This document shows, in pieces, positions 38,926-47,862 of a DNA stretch of 64,000 bases. The stretch covers positions 1,550,001-1,614,000 of the forward strand of contig CAWGZV010000002.1 in NCBI GenBank assembly GCA_963827155.1, read 5' to 3'. The notes beneath the pieces were generated by a model. That model saw only the letters and a list, made by a program, of their open reading frames with translations. It did no database searches and had not been told where the DNA came from. The first letter of the stretch is position 1. Every line of letters begins with the position of its first letter. This DNA comes from UTCFX2 sp963827155. GTDB taxonomy: Bacteria; Chloroflexota; Anaerolineae; Anaerolineales; UBA4823. Both the position numbers and the translations under genes were made by a program.

Positions 38926-39035
38926 ATTTAACCGAAGATTATAACATGGCGGTGCTTAAGAATATTTGGACAATGCAAGTGAACTTGGATGCATTAACAA
39001 AAAGCAAGGCTGCGTTTCCATTATTTTCAAGGTGT

Positions 39036-39041
39036 ATAATA
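39036..39041 (+). promoter_or_regulatory. Possible -10 box for the DUF11-sortase gene
   Basis: TATAAT lies 45 bases before the preferred start at 39081, within the 155-base divergent gap 38926-39080. I see no convincing -35 at 16-18 bases, so this is a weak call. The peptidase promoter must lie in the same gap on the other strand. Confidence 0.3.
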
Positions 39042-39080
39042 AAACGCACCGGCAAACGAATCTTGCTTGGAGATATGCAC

Positions 39081-42000
39081 ATGCACACTCGCAGCCCTGG
39101 TTTAACACGCAGGTTCCTACCGCTGATAATGGCATTCGCTTTCAGCGGCCTGCTGCTTGGAACCTGGATGAAAGTAGCGTCTGCTCAAAATACCAGCACG
39201 CTCGGTATAAATGAATATGATCTTTCTTCAGCTTTTTCTGAGGAATCTTCCGCTCCTGATCCGATTGAAATAATACCTTCCATCAGCTTCTCAACCCAAA
39301 AAGAGCCATCGAACCCGCTCGCTCCTTACGGCTTAAAAATCGTTAAATCGTGGATCCCGCAAACCTTTACCGTAGGCTCAAACAACCGCTATATTATCAA
39401 CGTCTCTCGGGCAACCACTGGAACGATCACATCCACGCTGATCGTTGAGGATCAGCTCCCAGATGGGCTGACCTGGACTCCCCCTACTACTCCCGGAAAA
39501 TGGGATTGCACGACGAGCACGACAACTCATGTTTCTTGTTCTTATGCTGATTTTATTCTTCCCACCCAGATCGCATTCGATCCGATTAATGTGATTGTCA
39601 ATGTCCCTTCAAACATAACAGTTGACACTCTAACAAATGTTGCAAAATTATTCTACGGCGGCACGCTTGAGCCAACCGATGTCTTTACCGCCGTAACCCC
39701 TATTCGCAGCGCAGACCTGCTTATCCGGAAAAAACAAACCCCCTCTCCGGTTCCCTCTCCCGAAACCCCAATCACTTACACAATCGTAATTACGAATAAT
39801 GGCCCGACTTTAGCGTCAAATGTATATGTGACTGAGACCTTATCAACCGATCTCAAACCGATCACCATTTGGTGGACCACAAACGGAGGACCGAATGGAA
39901 GCGATTTCAATCCTGCCACCAACCGCTGGACACTCAACACTTTTCTCCCTGGTGATGTCCAAACACTTACCATTCGAACGTCGCCAAAACCGGGTACCTC
40001 AGGACGCCAAGTTACCAACATCGTCAAAGCTTTCAGCACTACTCACGATACAAATACTTCCAACAACACCGCAACGACCAGCTTTATCGTCGGCGGACTC
40101 GAGATCGGGAAAAAGGTTTCTTCGGATACGGCTTATGCCGGTACGCCATTCGATTACACCATAATTGTTACAAATACAAGCAATGCTTCAATCGGGGCGC
40201 TGGTCAAAGATATTTTTACGTCCACTCTGGATATTATTGATTGCAATATTTACGCTGTTTCAGGCAGCAGTAAATGCTACGTCGCAAACCGGACCCTCAA
40301 TACTTACATTTCTATCCCTGCGGGGCAGAAATATGAGCTTGTTGTGACAGTTAGAGGGAATAAAGATATCGGTGACATCCCAAAAACAGTCAAAAACTTT
40401 GCGTCTGTAACCTGGGGTTCGCCAAGTTTCACCCTCAATTCGGATGAGGTAGAAGTCGTAATTTCCCCAGGAGGATTTGCCCAAGCAGGAAAAAATAACT
40501 CGTTAACAACTTTATATCCTGGGCAGACATTTACATACTCAGTGGGGATCACAAATACCGGCAGTCTTGCACTGCAGCCTGGTACATTGATGATCACAGA
40601 TACTCTGGTGAATAACCTGGAATTTGTCTCTATCAATAAGAATGGCTTAACCATGAATGAAGTTGTCCAGACTGCGAATGTCCGTTCATGGAATTTTCCG
40701 AACAAATCTCTAGGCGCAGGTGAAAAGCTAAATTTTTTCATTACCGTTAGAACCTTTTCCGGTTCTGGGGGTGGCGCCGCAATCAACAAAGTTCAGGCAT
40801 CTGGCAAGGATTTAACCGGGCGTACGACTAAATCGGAGTTTTCAGTTACCAATCCGGTCAATGATACCTCCCAAGATTACATCGATATCGTCAAATCCGT
40901 GACCCCACTCCAGGCCCAGGTCGGCGAGAGCTTTACCTTCAAAATCGTACTGGACAACACCGGCGGTCAGACCGTCAGCGGCATTCGGGTGAATGATTAT
41001 TTCCCAGAAGCTCTCGACCTGACCAGCGCCACCACCAGCCGCGGCACTGCCACGCTCAATACCACAAGTCGTGAGGTCGAAATCAACATCGCCTCGATAA
41101 ATCCGGGCGACAAGACCACGATCGTAATTATCGCGAAAGTAAATGCCACCGTAAAATCGCCAAAGACCTACCGGAACCGCGCCTACATCAAATGGACCGG
41201 TAGGTCCGAATACAGCTCGAACGTTGTCCCGTTCCGCGTGCTGCTCTCGGGGACTTTACCAGGCACCGGCGCTTTTGGGATGCTGGGCGTTTCCTCCTCA
41301 ACCCCATGGATAGTCGGGGTTGTTAGCTTTTTACTTCTGGCTGCAGCCTTCGCGATCTTAATGTATTCCATCTGGGTCCGGGCGCGTCATCCCTTGAATG
41401 CCGGAAAATATGCCCGTTTTGGATTGGTTCTGCTCGTCCTGGCGGCGTGTGCAGGTGCGGCTGCCATAGCGCTGTCTTCAAGGGAAACACCTGTAAAAGC
41501 ATTATCGATGCTGTCTGGACAAAAACCGCCGCTGGCAACTCTTCTACCCGTTCTGCCGACCACTGAATATCCACCAACGGTTGAGAATCCAGCCGGAAAT
41601 ACCGAAGAGCCTTTACCCACAAACAGCGAGACCGAAACCGGCGATCTCCTCCCGGTTCGACCCACTCCCGATCAAGCACAGCTTCCCTCTGATCAGACTC
41701 TCCCCACCCCCACCCTGACGTCCGGAGAGGTAGATATCAGCCACCTGCTCCCGACACCGACCCCTTCCAGGCTGCCGGATTACCCCGTGCCAACGCCATC
41801 CGCAATGGCGTCTGTTGGACCGGACGGCGGGGATCCAGATAGCACCTCGGTCAACCGTCTCTCCATCCCCGCGATCGGGGTGGATGCAGTCGTGAAATAT
41901 GTGCCCTTCAGCGGCAGCACCTGGCTGATCAGCGGTCTCAAGCAGGAGATCGCCTGGATGGGAGATACCTCCTGGCCTGGTTTGGGAAGCAATACCGGAT

Positions 42001-42296
42001 TCGCCGGTCATGTTGATCTTGCGACCGGCGAAAGAGGTCCGTTTTGGGACTTGAAGGATCTAAAAACTGGCGATCAGGTCGTTGTATACACCGAAAAACA
42101 GATCTACACCTACCGGGTTAATGAGAAGAAGGTCGTGGAAGACACCGATTTAAGCGTCGTCTCAGCCACTTCCAAGCCACAAATAACTTTAATCACTTGC
42201 ACCGGTTGGTCTACAGACCTTCGAGTTTATGTCCAGCGTCTGGCGATTTTCGCTGAGCTGATCAATGTAAAACCGCTAACAGCCCTTTCGAACTAA
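39081..42296 (+). CDS. DUF11-repeat surface protein with LPGTG signal fused to its own sortase
   Basis: A protein of about 1071 residues. A signal peptide (LPLIMAFAFSGLLLGTW) is followed by five DUF11 repeats, then LPGTG (codons 41256-41270, about residue 726), a hydrophobic helix and RARH: a classic sortase sorting signal. Without a stop the chain continues through a second helix and a long Pro/Thr-rich linker into a class-F-like sortase domain with H977 (AGHVD), C1040 (LITCTGW) and R1053 (YVQRLAIF). Both ends should lie outside the membrane. GGAG at 39069-39072 is spaced eight bases from ATG 39081, against two from 39075. Substrate and enzyme in one chain is unusual. It is divergent from the C25/DUF11 peptidase. 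Confidence 0.88.
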   Translation: MHTRSPGLTRRFLPLIMAFAFSGLLLGTWMKVASAQNTSTLGINEYDLSSAFSEESSAPDPIEIIPSISFSTQKEPSNPLAPYGLKIVKSWIPQTFTVGSNNRYIINVSRATTGTITSTLIVEDQLPDGLTWTPPTTPGKWDCTTSTTTHVSCSYADFILPTQIAFDPINVIVNVPSNITVDTLTNVAKLFYGGTLEPTDVFTAVTPIRSADLLIRKKQTPSPVPSPETPITYTIVITNNGPTLASNVYVTETLSTDLKPITIWWTTNGGPNGSDFNPATNRWTLNTFLPGDVQTLTIRTSPKPGTSGRQVTNIVKAFSTTHDTNTSNNTATTSFIVGGLEIGKKVSSDTAYAGTPFDYTIIVTNTSNASIGALVKDIFTSTLDIIDCNIYAVSGSSKCYVANRTLNTYISIPAGQKYELVVTVRGNKDIGDIPKTVKNFASVTWGSPSFTLNSDEVEVVISPGGFAQAGKNNSLTTLYPGQTFTYSVGITNTGSLALQPGTLMITDTLVNNLEFVSINKNGLTMNEVVQTANVRSWNFPNKSLGAGEKLNFFITVRTFSGSGGGAAINKVQASGKDLTGRTTKSEFSVTNPVNDTSQDYIDIVKSVTPLQAQVGESFTFKIVLDNTGGQTVSGIRVNDYFPEALDLTSATTSRGTATLNTTSREVEINIASINPGDKTTIVIIAKVNATVKSPKTYRNRAYIKWTGRSEYSSNVVPFRVLLSGTLPGTGAFGMLGVSSSTPWIVGVVSFLLLAAAFAILMYSIWVRARHPLNAGKYARFGLVLLVLAACAGAAAIALSSRETPVKALSMLSGQKPPLATLLPVLPTTEYPPTVENPAGNTEEPLPTNSETETGDLLPVRPTPDQAQLPSDQTLPTPTLTSGEVDISHLLPTPTPSRLPDYPVPTPSAMASVGPDGGDPDSTSVNRLSIPAIGVDAVVKYVPFSGSTWLISGLKQEIAWMGDTSWPGLGSNTGFAGHVDLATGERGPFWDLKDLKTGDQVVVYTEKQIYTYRVNEKKVVEDTDLSVVSATSKPQITLITCTGWSTDLRVYVQRLAIFAELINVKPLTALSN

Positions 42297-42319
42297 TTCT
42301 CAATTCAGTGAACAATAAT

Positions 42320-43909
42320 CTAAGCTCGATGGACCCAGTTTCCCTGGATCAGTGTGCCGATTGGTTTCATCTCGGCTAACTCGTCGGGCTCGCTCAGAAA
42401 TGGATCCTTTTCCAGCAGGATCAGATCAGCCAGGTAATCTTTCCTCAGCATTCCGAGAGTCCTCTCCCATCCGGCTGCATACGCAGCGCCAGTTGTGAAT
42501 GCCTCAATCGCATGCTGGAGCGAGATCTTTTGCTCCGGGTACCAGCCTTGCGAGCTTGGACTGCCGTCAAGTCGATGGCGGGTGATGGCAGCATGAATCC
42601 CAAGGAACGGATTGGGGGATTCGACCGGCGCATCTGAACCAAAAGCCAGGACCGCACCGTGATTGAGCTGCAAATTCCAGGCATACGAATATTTCGCCCT
42701 TTCGCCCCAATATCGGTCCGCCATCAGCATATCCGAGGTGGCATGGATCGGCTGCATCGAAGCGATAATCCCCAGCTCCGCCAGGCGAGGCGCATCCCCT
42801 GGGTGGATGAGCTGGACGTGCTCGATCCGGTGCCGTAATGAATGTGAAGAATGCCGAGAAATCTTATGCTCGTATTCTCGCAAATGAGCATATCCATCGA
42901 GGACTACATGATTGGCCCGATCGCCAATTGCATGCACTGCCAGCGCCAGTCCGTTCTCAACCGCAAACCTTCCGTGTTCGAAAAGCTCCTCTGAATCAAT
43001 AAAAAGTGAACCGAGTTTATCGCTCGATCCTTCATAAGGATTGAGCATCGCTGCCGTTTGAGGGCCAAGTGCGCCATCAGCGAAGATTTTTACAGGACCA
43101 ATCTTGATCCATTCGTCCCCAAAACCCGTGTGAACGCCCAGCGCAGCCGCGTGCGGCATATCTTCCAAAGGGATGCTTTTCAAGATACGCAGCCGTAATT
43201 CACCCCTTTCCCGCAGCAGTTGGATCGCCTGAAAGCAGCGCTTCCGATCAAAATCATGAACTCCGGTGATCCCCACTCGCCAGAGCGTCTCTTGTGCCTC
43301 TTGGATCGCAGCTGCCACTTGGCTTGTAGTGATTTCCGGCATTGAGTTAGCAACCAGATCCATCGCGCTTTCAAAAAGGATCCCGTTGAGATGACCCTTC
43401 TCGTCCTTGCCCAGGATGCCGTTTTCCGGATCTGGAGAGTGATCGTCAAGACGTGCCTGCTTTAAAGCGGCGGTGTTTACCCAGGCAGCGTGCAGCGATT
43501 TGGCAGTGAGATAGACTGGGTTGTAGGGAGCAGCACGATCCAGATCTGCCGCGCTGCCGAAACCTTCTTCCCAATTGTTTTGATTCCATCCATGACCCAA
43601 GATCCACTCACCAGGTTTCACTTTGCTCGCTTTATCAGTGATCCTTTGGATGCATTCAGCTCTGGTTTTGGTTTCACAATTAATTTTCTGCAAGGAAAGC
43701 GCATAATGCTCCAGATGCAGATGCGCATCCGTCAGCCCGGGAAGCACCGTCTTCCCCTTCAAATCTTCTCCTCGCATCAATCCGCAGAATTCCCCCAATA
43801 TCTCCTGATCGCTCCCAATCGCTTTGATCCTTCCTGACTCAACCGCAAGAGCCGATACGAATGGTCGCTCCGGATCCATTGTATAGATTCGGCCATTAAA
43901 AATGTACAT
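42320..43909 (-). CDS. YtcJ-like metal-dependent amidohydrolase
   Basis: A 529-residue amidohydrolase of the YtcJ/amidohydrolase-3 type. The metal motif is H63-L64-H65 in GLTDAHLHLEHYA; later come GHGWNQNNW, FADGALGPQT, VHAIGDRAN, RHRIEHVQ and FGSDAPVE, all hallmarks of the family. There is no signal peptide. The substrate is not predictable; relatives hydrolyse N-acyl amino acids, formamides or other amides. It starts almost directly after parB, so it may be cotranscribed with parAB, though a functional link is unlikely. Confidence 0.9.
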   Translation of the reverse strand: MYIFNGRIYTMDPERPFVSALAVESGRIKAIGSDQEILGEFCGLMRGEDLKGKTVLPGLTDAHLHLEHYALSLQKINCETKTRAECIQRITDKASKVKPGEWILGHGWNQNNWEEGFGSAADLDRAAPYNPVYLTAKSLHAAWVNTAALKQARLDDHSPDPENGILGKDEKGHLNGILFESAMDLVANSMPEITTSQVAAAIQEAQETLWRVGITGVHDFDRKRCFQAIQLLRERGELRLRILKSIPLEDMPHAAALGVHTGFGDEWIKIGPVKIFADGALGPQTAAMLNPYEGSSDKLGSLFIDSEELFEHGRFAVENGLALAVHAIGDRANHVVLDGYAHLREYEHKISRHSSHSLRHRIEHVQLIHPGDAPRLAELGIIASMQPIHATSDMLMADRYWGERAKYSYAWNLQLNHGAVLAFGSDAPVESPNPFLGIHAAITRHRLDGSPSSQGWYPEQKISLQHAIEAFTTGAAYAAGWERTLGMLRKDYLADLILLEKDPFLSEPDELAEMKPIGTLIQGNWVHRA

Positions 43910-43910
43910 T

Positions 43911-44777
43911 TAGTTATCCCAAGAAGGACCCAATAAACGATCAATCAACGAATTCAACTCTTCATCCGAATAATAATAAAGGACGATCTTCCCCTGTCTT
44001 CCCTGCGTTTTCAGGTTTACACGTGTGCCAAGCGTTTTTTCGAGTCTTGCTCTCCAGGGAGGTGATTTCTGGGGACTTAGTTGTTTTGCTCCTAATTGGG
44101 GTCCGCAAACCTGTCAGCTTGCGGACCAATGCCTCTGTCTGGCGAACATTCAAGTCATTCGTGAGAATCGTCTGCAGGGCGGCGCCCTGTGCCTGGGAGG
44201 TAGGCAGCCCCAGGAGGCAGCGTGCATGCCCCTCACTGATTAACCCTTCAGTAAGAGCATTCTGGACACTGTCCGCCAACTTTAAAAGCCTCAAAGTGTT
44301 CGTGACAGCAGTTCGACTTTTTGAGACGCGCTGAGCAATTTCGTCATGAGAGAGCCCAAAAACGTCGGTCAGCTGCCTGAATGCCTCTGCTTCTTCCAGC
44401 GGGTTTAAGCCGGCGCGCTGCAGATTTTCGATTAACGCCAGCTCTAATCGTTCCAAATCAGTTGCTTCACGCACCATTACCGGTACTCGCTCTAATCCAG
44501 CCTGCCGGGCTGCAAGCAGCCTGCGTTCCCCTGCGATCAGTACAAATCGATCTGCTGATTCCCCTTCCGAAACGATCAATGGCTGCAAGATCCCATGCTC
44601 GCGGATCGAATTCGCCAGTCCAGTTAAGTCTTCAGGATCTATGTTCGTTCGTGGCTGATGTGGATTGGGTTCGATCTGGTCAATCCGCAGAGTCGTTAAC
44701 CCACCTCCTCGAGAGCTCTCTCCCCCGGGGATTAATGCATCCAAACCTCTGCCTAAACCGGTTTTTCGTGTCATCAC
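43911..44777 (-). CDS. parB: Chromosome-partitioning protein ParB (frameshifted near the C-terminus)
   Basis: ParB binds parS sites and CTP and acts with ParA in chromosome segregation. After GLGRGLDALIPG, the ParB/Srx domain has NPHQPRTNIDPEDL and AGERRLLAARQAGL; the helix-turn-helix region has GLSHDEIAQRVSKSRTAVTN. As written the frame ends at 43964 with a non-ParB tail. A one-base shift near 44050 gives ARLEKTLGTRVNLKTQG and KIVLYYYSDEELNSLIDRLL, the normal dimerisation domain. A second compensating indel near 43918 would let it stop at 43911; without it the shifted frame runs into the next gene. parA overlaps the start by four bases. Confidence 0.87.
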
Positions 44778-45568
44778 GAGATCAGCGGAACTGGAATATT
44801 TACGCCATCGGATTGGAGAATTTCATGCGCCAGAGCTGAATAAGCTAGAGCGCCGCTCGATGTAGGAGCGTAAGAAGAAATTGGCTGGCCGTATGATGGC
44901 GCTTCAGCTAATCGAATGGAACGAGGCACAACCGATTTAAACACTCGATCTCCATAATACTTGCGCACCTCTTCCACAACTTCGTTTGCCAGGTTGGTGC
45001 GGTTATCAAACATGGTCAACACAACCCCTCTGACCTGCAGATCGGGAAAGATGGCTTCACGCACTCGATCGAGAGTTTGGTTGAGTTGGCTCAGTCCTTC
45101 GAGAGCTAAATACTCGCATTGTACCGGGATGATGATCCCATCTTTCGCCGCCACAAGGCCATTCAACGTCAGCAGACCAAGCGATGGTGGGCAATCGATA
45201 AGGATATAGTCGTAGCGGTCCTGTAAGCTGTCCAGCCCTTTTTTCAATCGGGTCTCACGCGCCAGCTCATTGACTAATTCCACCTCTCCGCCAGCTAATG
45301 CCGGAGATGCCGGTAAGAGCGATATTTTCAGACGTGGGTTGTGCAGAATGAAATTCGATGGTGGAGCTGCCCCGATCAGTACTTCATAGGTTCCGCCCCG
45401 CACATGATTTTTGTCGATTTTCAAGCAGGATGTGGCGTTTGATTGTGGGTCCAGATCTACCAGCAAGACCCGCTGGCCAAAATACCCCAGGTATGCACCA
45501 AGGTTGATGGCTGTTGTGGTCTTGCCAACGCCCCCTTTTTGATTGGCTATCGTATAGATCCGTCCCAT
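44774..45568 (-). CDS. parA: Chromosome-partitioning ATPase ParA/Soj
   Basis: A 264-residue ParA/MinD-family ATPase with the deviant Walker A KGGVGKTT (11-18), VDLDPQSNATS, and IDCPPSLGLLTLN. It works with ParB to move the replication origin. It overlaps parB by four bases and is preceded by the PfkB gene 19 bases upstream. parAB often lie near the origin; no dnaA, gidB or parS-like TGTTTCACGTGAAACA was seen in this window. Confidence 0.95.
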   Translation of the reverse strand: MGRIYTIANQKGGVGKTTTAINLGAYLGYFGQRVLLVDLDPQSNATSCLKIDKNHVRGGTYEVLIGAAPPSNFILHNPRLKISLLPASPALAGGEVELVNELARETRLKKGLDSLQDRYDYILIDCPPSLGLLTLNGLVAAKDGIIIPVQCEYLALEGLSQLNQTLDRVREAIFPDLQVRGVVLTMFDNRTNLANEVVEEVRKYYGDRVFKSVVPRSIRLAEAPSYGQPISSYAPTSSGALAYSALAHEILQSDGVNIPVPLIS

Positions 45569-45587
45569 AACGCCCTCTTAAGCAAAC

Positions 45588-46436
45588 TCAGAATACCTCA
45601 ACCATGCATGAATTTATTTCATCCAGAGTTGGGATTCCTGCCAACCCTGGTCTGGTTACGGAGATCGCACTAAGCTGAGTGGCGAACCGTGCCGCTTCCC
45701 AGGGATCTCGAGTTGTGTATAGGCGAGTAAAGAAAGCTGCTGCGAAGACATCCCCAGCACCGGTCGGATCTACTTCCTGTACCTCAACCGGCAGAAACCT
45801 GCGTACATCCCCATGCCAAAATAATCTTGTCCCGCGATCTCCCTCTGTTACTGCGAGAACCTGTGAGCATGCCGCCATTTCATCAATGCGATCTTCATTA
45901 AAATCTACATCCTCTGCACTGATCACCGCCGCCCCAACTCTTGATAGCACGAATTCTGCTTCCGGCCATTCTACTGAATGGACTTTCCCTTGCTCATCCC
46001 AACTTCTCATCCACCCCTGAGGTGTAACCCCAATAAATCCAGATGGAAAATTGCGCACGATCCCAGGTTCGACCTCTTGTGCAACAGGACCCAGGTGAAC
46101 AATTCCAGCAGTCCGCCAGGTTTCAGGGATCTGGTAGAAATCCAAGACCGGGGCACGATGCAGCAGAAATTGTGTTCGCCCGGCTTCAGAATATCGATTT
46201 TCGAAAGCAGTGCTGCGATCCGCTGGAAAGCTGATGACTGGGATCTTGCCTAAAGGTGCCAAGGAGAGTTCTTCGCTCCATGATGTCACGATGCCTACCC
46301 TTAATCCAAGAGCTTGGGCAGTTAGGGCCGAATAAACTGCTGTTCCACCTAACCTTAAACCTTCTGGTGTTTTGTCAACAGTGATATGCCCGATCATCAA
46401 ATAATCGATTGAACTCAAAAGGTTGATTTCGATCAT
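45588..46436 (-). CDS. PfkB-family carbohydrate or nucleoside kinase
   Basis: A 282-residue ribokinase-family protein. The N-terminus has GHITVDKTPEGLRLGGTAVYSA and the C-terminal anion-hole motif is DPTGAGDVFAAAF, with the catalytic Asp in TGAGD. The substrate may be a sugar, nucleoside or inositol; the sequence does not decide. It is the first gene of a - strand run with parA and parB and lies divergent from rplS, whose promoter is 72 bases beyond its start. Confidence 0.85.
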   Translation of the reverse strand: MIEINLLSSIDYLMIGHITVDKTPEGLRLGGTAVYSALTAQALGLRVGIVTSWSEELSLAPLGKIPVISFPADRSTAFENRYSEAGRTQFLLHRAPVLDFYQIPETWRTAGIVHLGPVAQEVEPGIVRNFPSGFIGVTPQGWMRSWDEQGKVHSVEWPEAEFVLSRVGAAVISAEDVDFNEDRIDEMAACSQVLAVTEGDRGTRLFWHGDVRRFLPVEVQEVDPTGAGDVFAAAFFTRLYTTRDPWEAARFATQLSAISVTRPGLAGIPTLDEINSCMVEVF

Positions 46437-46507
46437 AATCCAGCATTATACCTGATGCTTCAGTGCGCCATGAATTATTTATTAGGATCCTGGTTTTCTT
46501 CAATCAC

Positions 46508-46535
46508 TTGCATTTCAACGACTGAGTGGTATAAT
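46508..46535 (+). promoter_or_regulatory. Promoter of rplS
   Basis: TTGCAT (46508-46513), 16 bases, then TATAAT (46530-46535) preceded by TGG, giving both a good -35 and an extended -10. Transcription should start near 46542, leaving a leader of about 118 bases before rplS. Confidence 0.8.
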
Positions 46536-46545
46536 ACCTACTCTC

Positions 46546-46560
46546 GCCGCCTATGGCGGC
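46546..46560 (+). ncRNA. Hairpin at the 5' end of the rplS leader
   Basis: GCCGCC-TAT-GGCGGC forms a perfect 6-bp stem with a 3-base loop, only a few bases after the predicted transcription start. Ribosomal protein L19 messages in some bacteria carry autoregulatory leaders. This one is short and may simply protect the 5' end. Confidence 0.4.
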
Positions 46561-46659
46561 TTTATGTTGTCTGAATGAATACCAGGCGAGTTAAAATTTG
46601 TTGACCATCAAAGGGAAATCAACGAATAATTCTAGATCATCGGTTAAGGAATCAAGACG

Positions 46660-47007
46660 ATGGATGAACTGCTGAAATCTGTAGAAGCTCCAATCAATCC
46701 CAATGTCCCCGAACTTCGTCCAGGAGACCTTGTCAAGGTCTTTCTGCGCATAAAAGAAGGCAATAACGAGCGAGTTCAAGAATTTCGCGGCACGATAATT
46801 CGCTTGCGTGGTGGCGGTAATAATGCGAATTTTACCGTCCGGCGAGTGGCAAGCAACGGTGTCGGTGTTGAGCGAACTTTTCTTACCCGTTCTCCGCGCC
46901 TGGAGAAAGTTCTGGTCGAACGCCGCTCAGCCGTGCACCGTGCTCAACTTTTGTTCCTGCGAGAGCGCACGGGAAAAAGCGCACGTCTCAAGCAAAAGTT
47001 TTCCTGA
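46660..47007 (+). CDS. rplS: Ribosomal protein L19
   Basis: A 115-residue protein of the large ribosomal subunit located near the 30S-50S interface. It matches L19 throughout: PELRPGDLVKVFLRIKEGN, VQEFRGTIIRLRGGG, FTVRRVASNGVGVERTFL and LRERTGKSARLKQ. Length is normal. It has its own promoter (46508-46535) and terminator (47028-47058), so it is a monocistronic unit here rather than part of the usual rimM-trmD-rplS group. Confidence 0.97.
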   Translation: MDELLKSVEAPINPNVPELRPGDLVKVFLRIKEGNNERVQEFRGTIIRLRGGGNNANFTVRRVASNGVGVERTFLTRSPRLEKVLVERRSAVHRAQLLFLRERTGKSARLKQKFS

Positions 47008-47027
47008 TGCCAAATTTTGAAGTTCAG

Positions 47028-47058
47028 GGCGCAGACAATCCTTGTTCTGCGCCTTTTT
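47028..47058 (+). terminator. Rho-independent terminator after rplS
   Basis: GGCGCAGA and TCTGCGCC form a perfect 8-bp stem with a 10-base loop, followed at once by TTTTT (47054-47058). It lies 20 bases after the rplS stop and decides the start of the next gene, which cannot sensibly begin at the upstream in-frame ATG 47017. Confidence 0.88.
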
Positions 47059-47085
47059 CGTATTCAAAGCGGAGCATCATTTTTT

Positions 47086-47823
47086 ATGTTTGTCCCTACG
47101 ATTGGCATCACTTTATACCGAGCATACAACCGGTCTGGTTATCCCCAACTCTGCCTCAATGAAGCTTACGCTTCTGCTGTTGAATATGCGGGTGGTCTCC
47201 CTGTGTTGGTCCCACTTGGATTGCCGGATACCAAATTAGAGCTCCTGATCGAAAGATTGGACGGTATCCTGTACTCAGGCGGCGGTGATATTGATCCTTC
47301 ACGCTACCAGAGCCAGCCGCATCCAAAAGTAGAGAATGTGGACGCCGACCGCGATCGTCTTGAAATCCATCTCACTCGTCTCGTCATTAAAAAAGAAATC
47401 CCATTCCTGGGAATATGCCGTGGTTTGCAGGTTATCAATGTTGCTATGGGTGGGCAGCTCTATGAAGACATTTTAGATCAGTGCCCAGGATCGCTAACTC
47501 ACTTTTCAACAGATGACTCGCCAAGAGACCGAATCTCTCATATCGTAGCAATTCAAGATGGTTCCCGCTTGCATCAGATTGTGAACTCGGATGAGCTTCC
47601 TGTAAACAGTTCTCACCACCAGGCTATCCGAATTCTTGCACCTGATTTGGTCCCTACCGCGTTTGCTCCAGATGGTATCATCGAAGCATTTGAGCTCTCC
47701 AATCATCCTTTTGGGCTGGCGGTTCAATGGCATCCAGAATGGCTGCTAGCACTGGATTCCATGAATAACCTTTTCCGCGAGTTTGTTTCTGCTTCCATAA
47801 CCGCACACAATTTGAAATCTTGA
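47086..47823 (+). CDS. Class I glutamine amidotransferase, PuuD-like gamma-glutamyl hydrolase
   Basis: A protein of about 245 residues with the class I glutamine amidotransferase fold. The nucleophile Cys is in GICRGLQ, the catalytic His/Glu in QWHPEW, and SGGGDIDP is characteristic of the gamma-glutamyl-GABA hydrolase (PuuD) group, which cleaves gamma-glutamyl amides of polyamine degradation. The ATG at 47086 follows GGAG at 47071-47074 and lies after the rplS terminator. murI starts 39 bases downstream. PuuD family is sure; the exact substrate is not. Confidence 0.87.
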   Translation: MFVPTIGITLYRAYNRSGYPQLCLNEAYASAVEYAGGLPVLVPLGLPDTKLELLIERLDGILYSGGGDIDPSRYQSQPHPKVENVDADRDRLEIHLTRLVIKKEIPFLGICRGLQVINVAMGGQLYEDILDQCPGSLTHFSTDDSPRDRISHIVAIQDGSRLHQIVNSDELPVNSSHHQAIRILAPDLVPTAFAPDGIIEAFELSNHPFGLAVQWHPEWLLALDSMNNLFREFVSASITAHNLKS

Positions 47824-47862
47824 CCGAAAAAGATCGTTAACCCAACCTGACCAGTTACGTAC

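Noticed and set aside
38868..39074. Upstream start at 38868 for the DUF11-sortase protein
   Set aside because: It would overlap the peptidase gene, has no ribosome site and adds 71 residues before a normal signal peptide. ATG 39081 is better placed behind GGAG.
47017..47085. Upstream start at 47017 for the PuuD-like gene
   Set aside because: The added segment spans the rplS terminator, and the family N-terminus begins at 47086.
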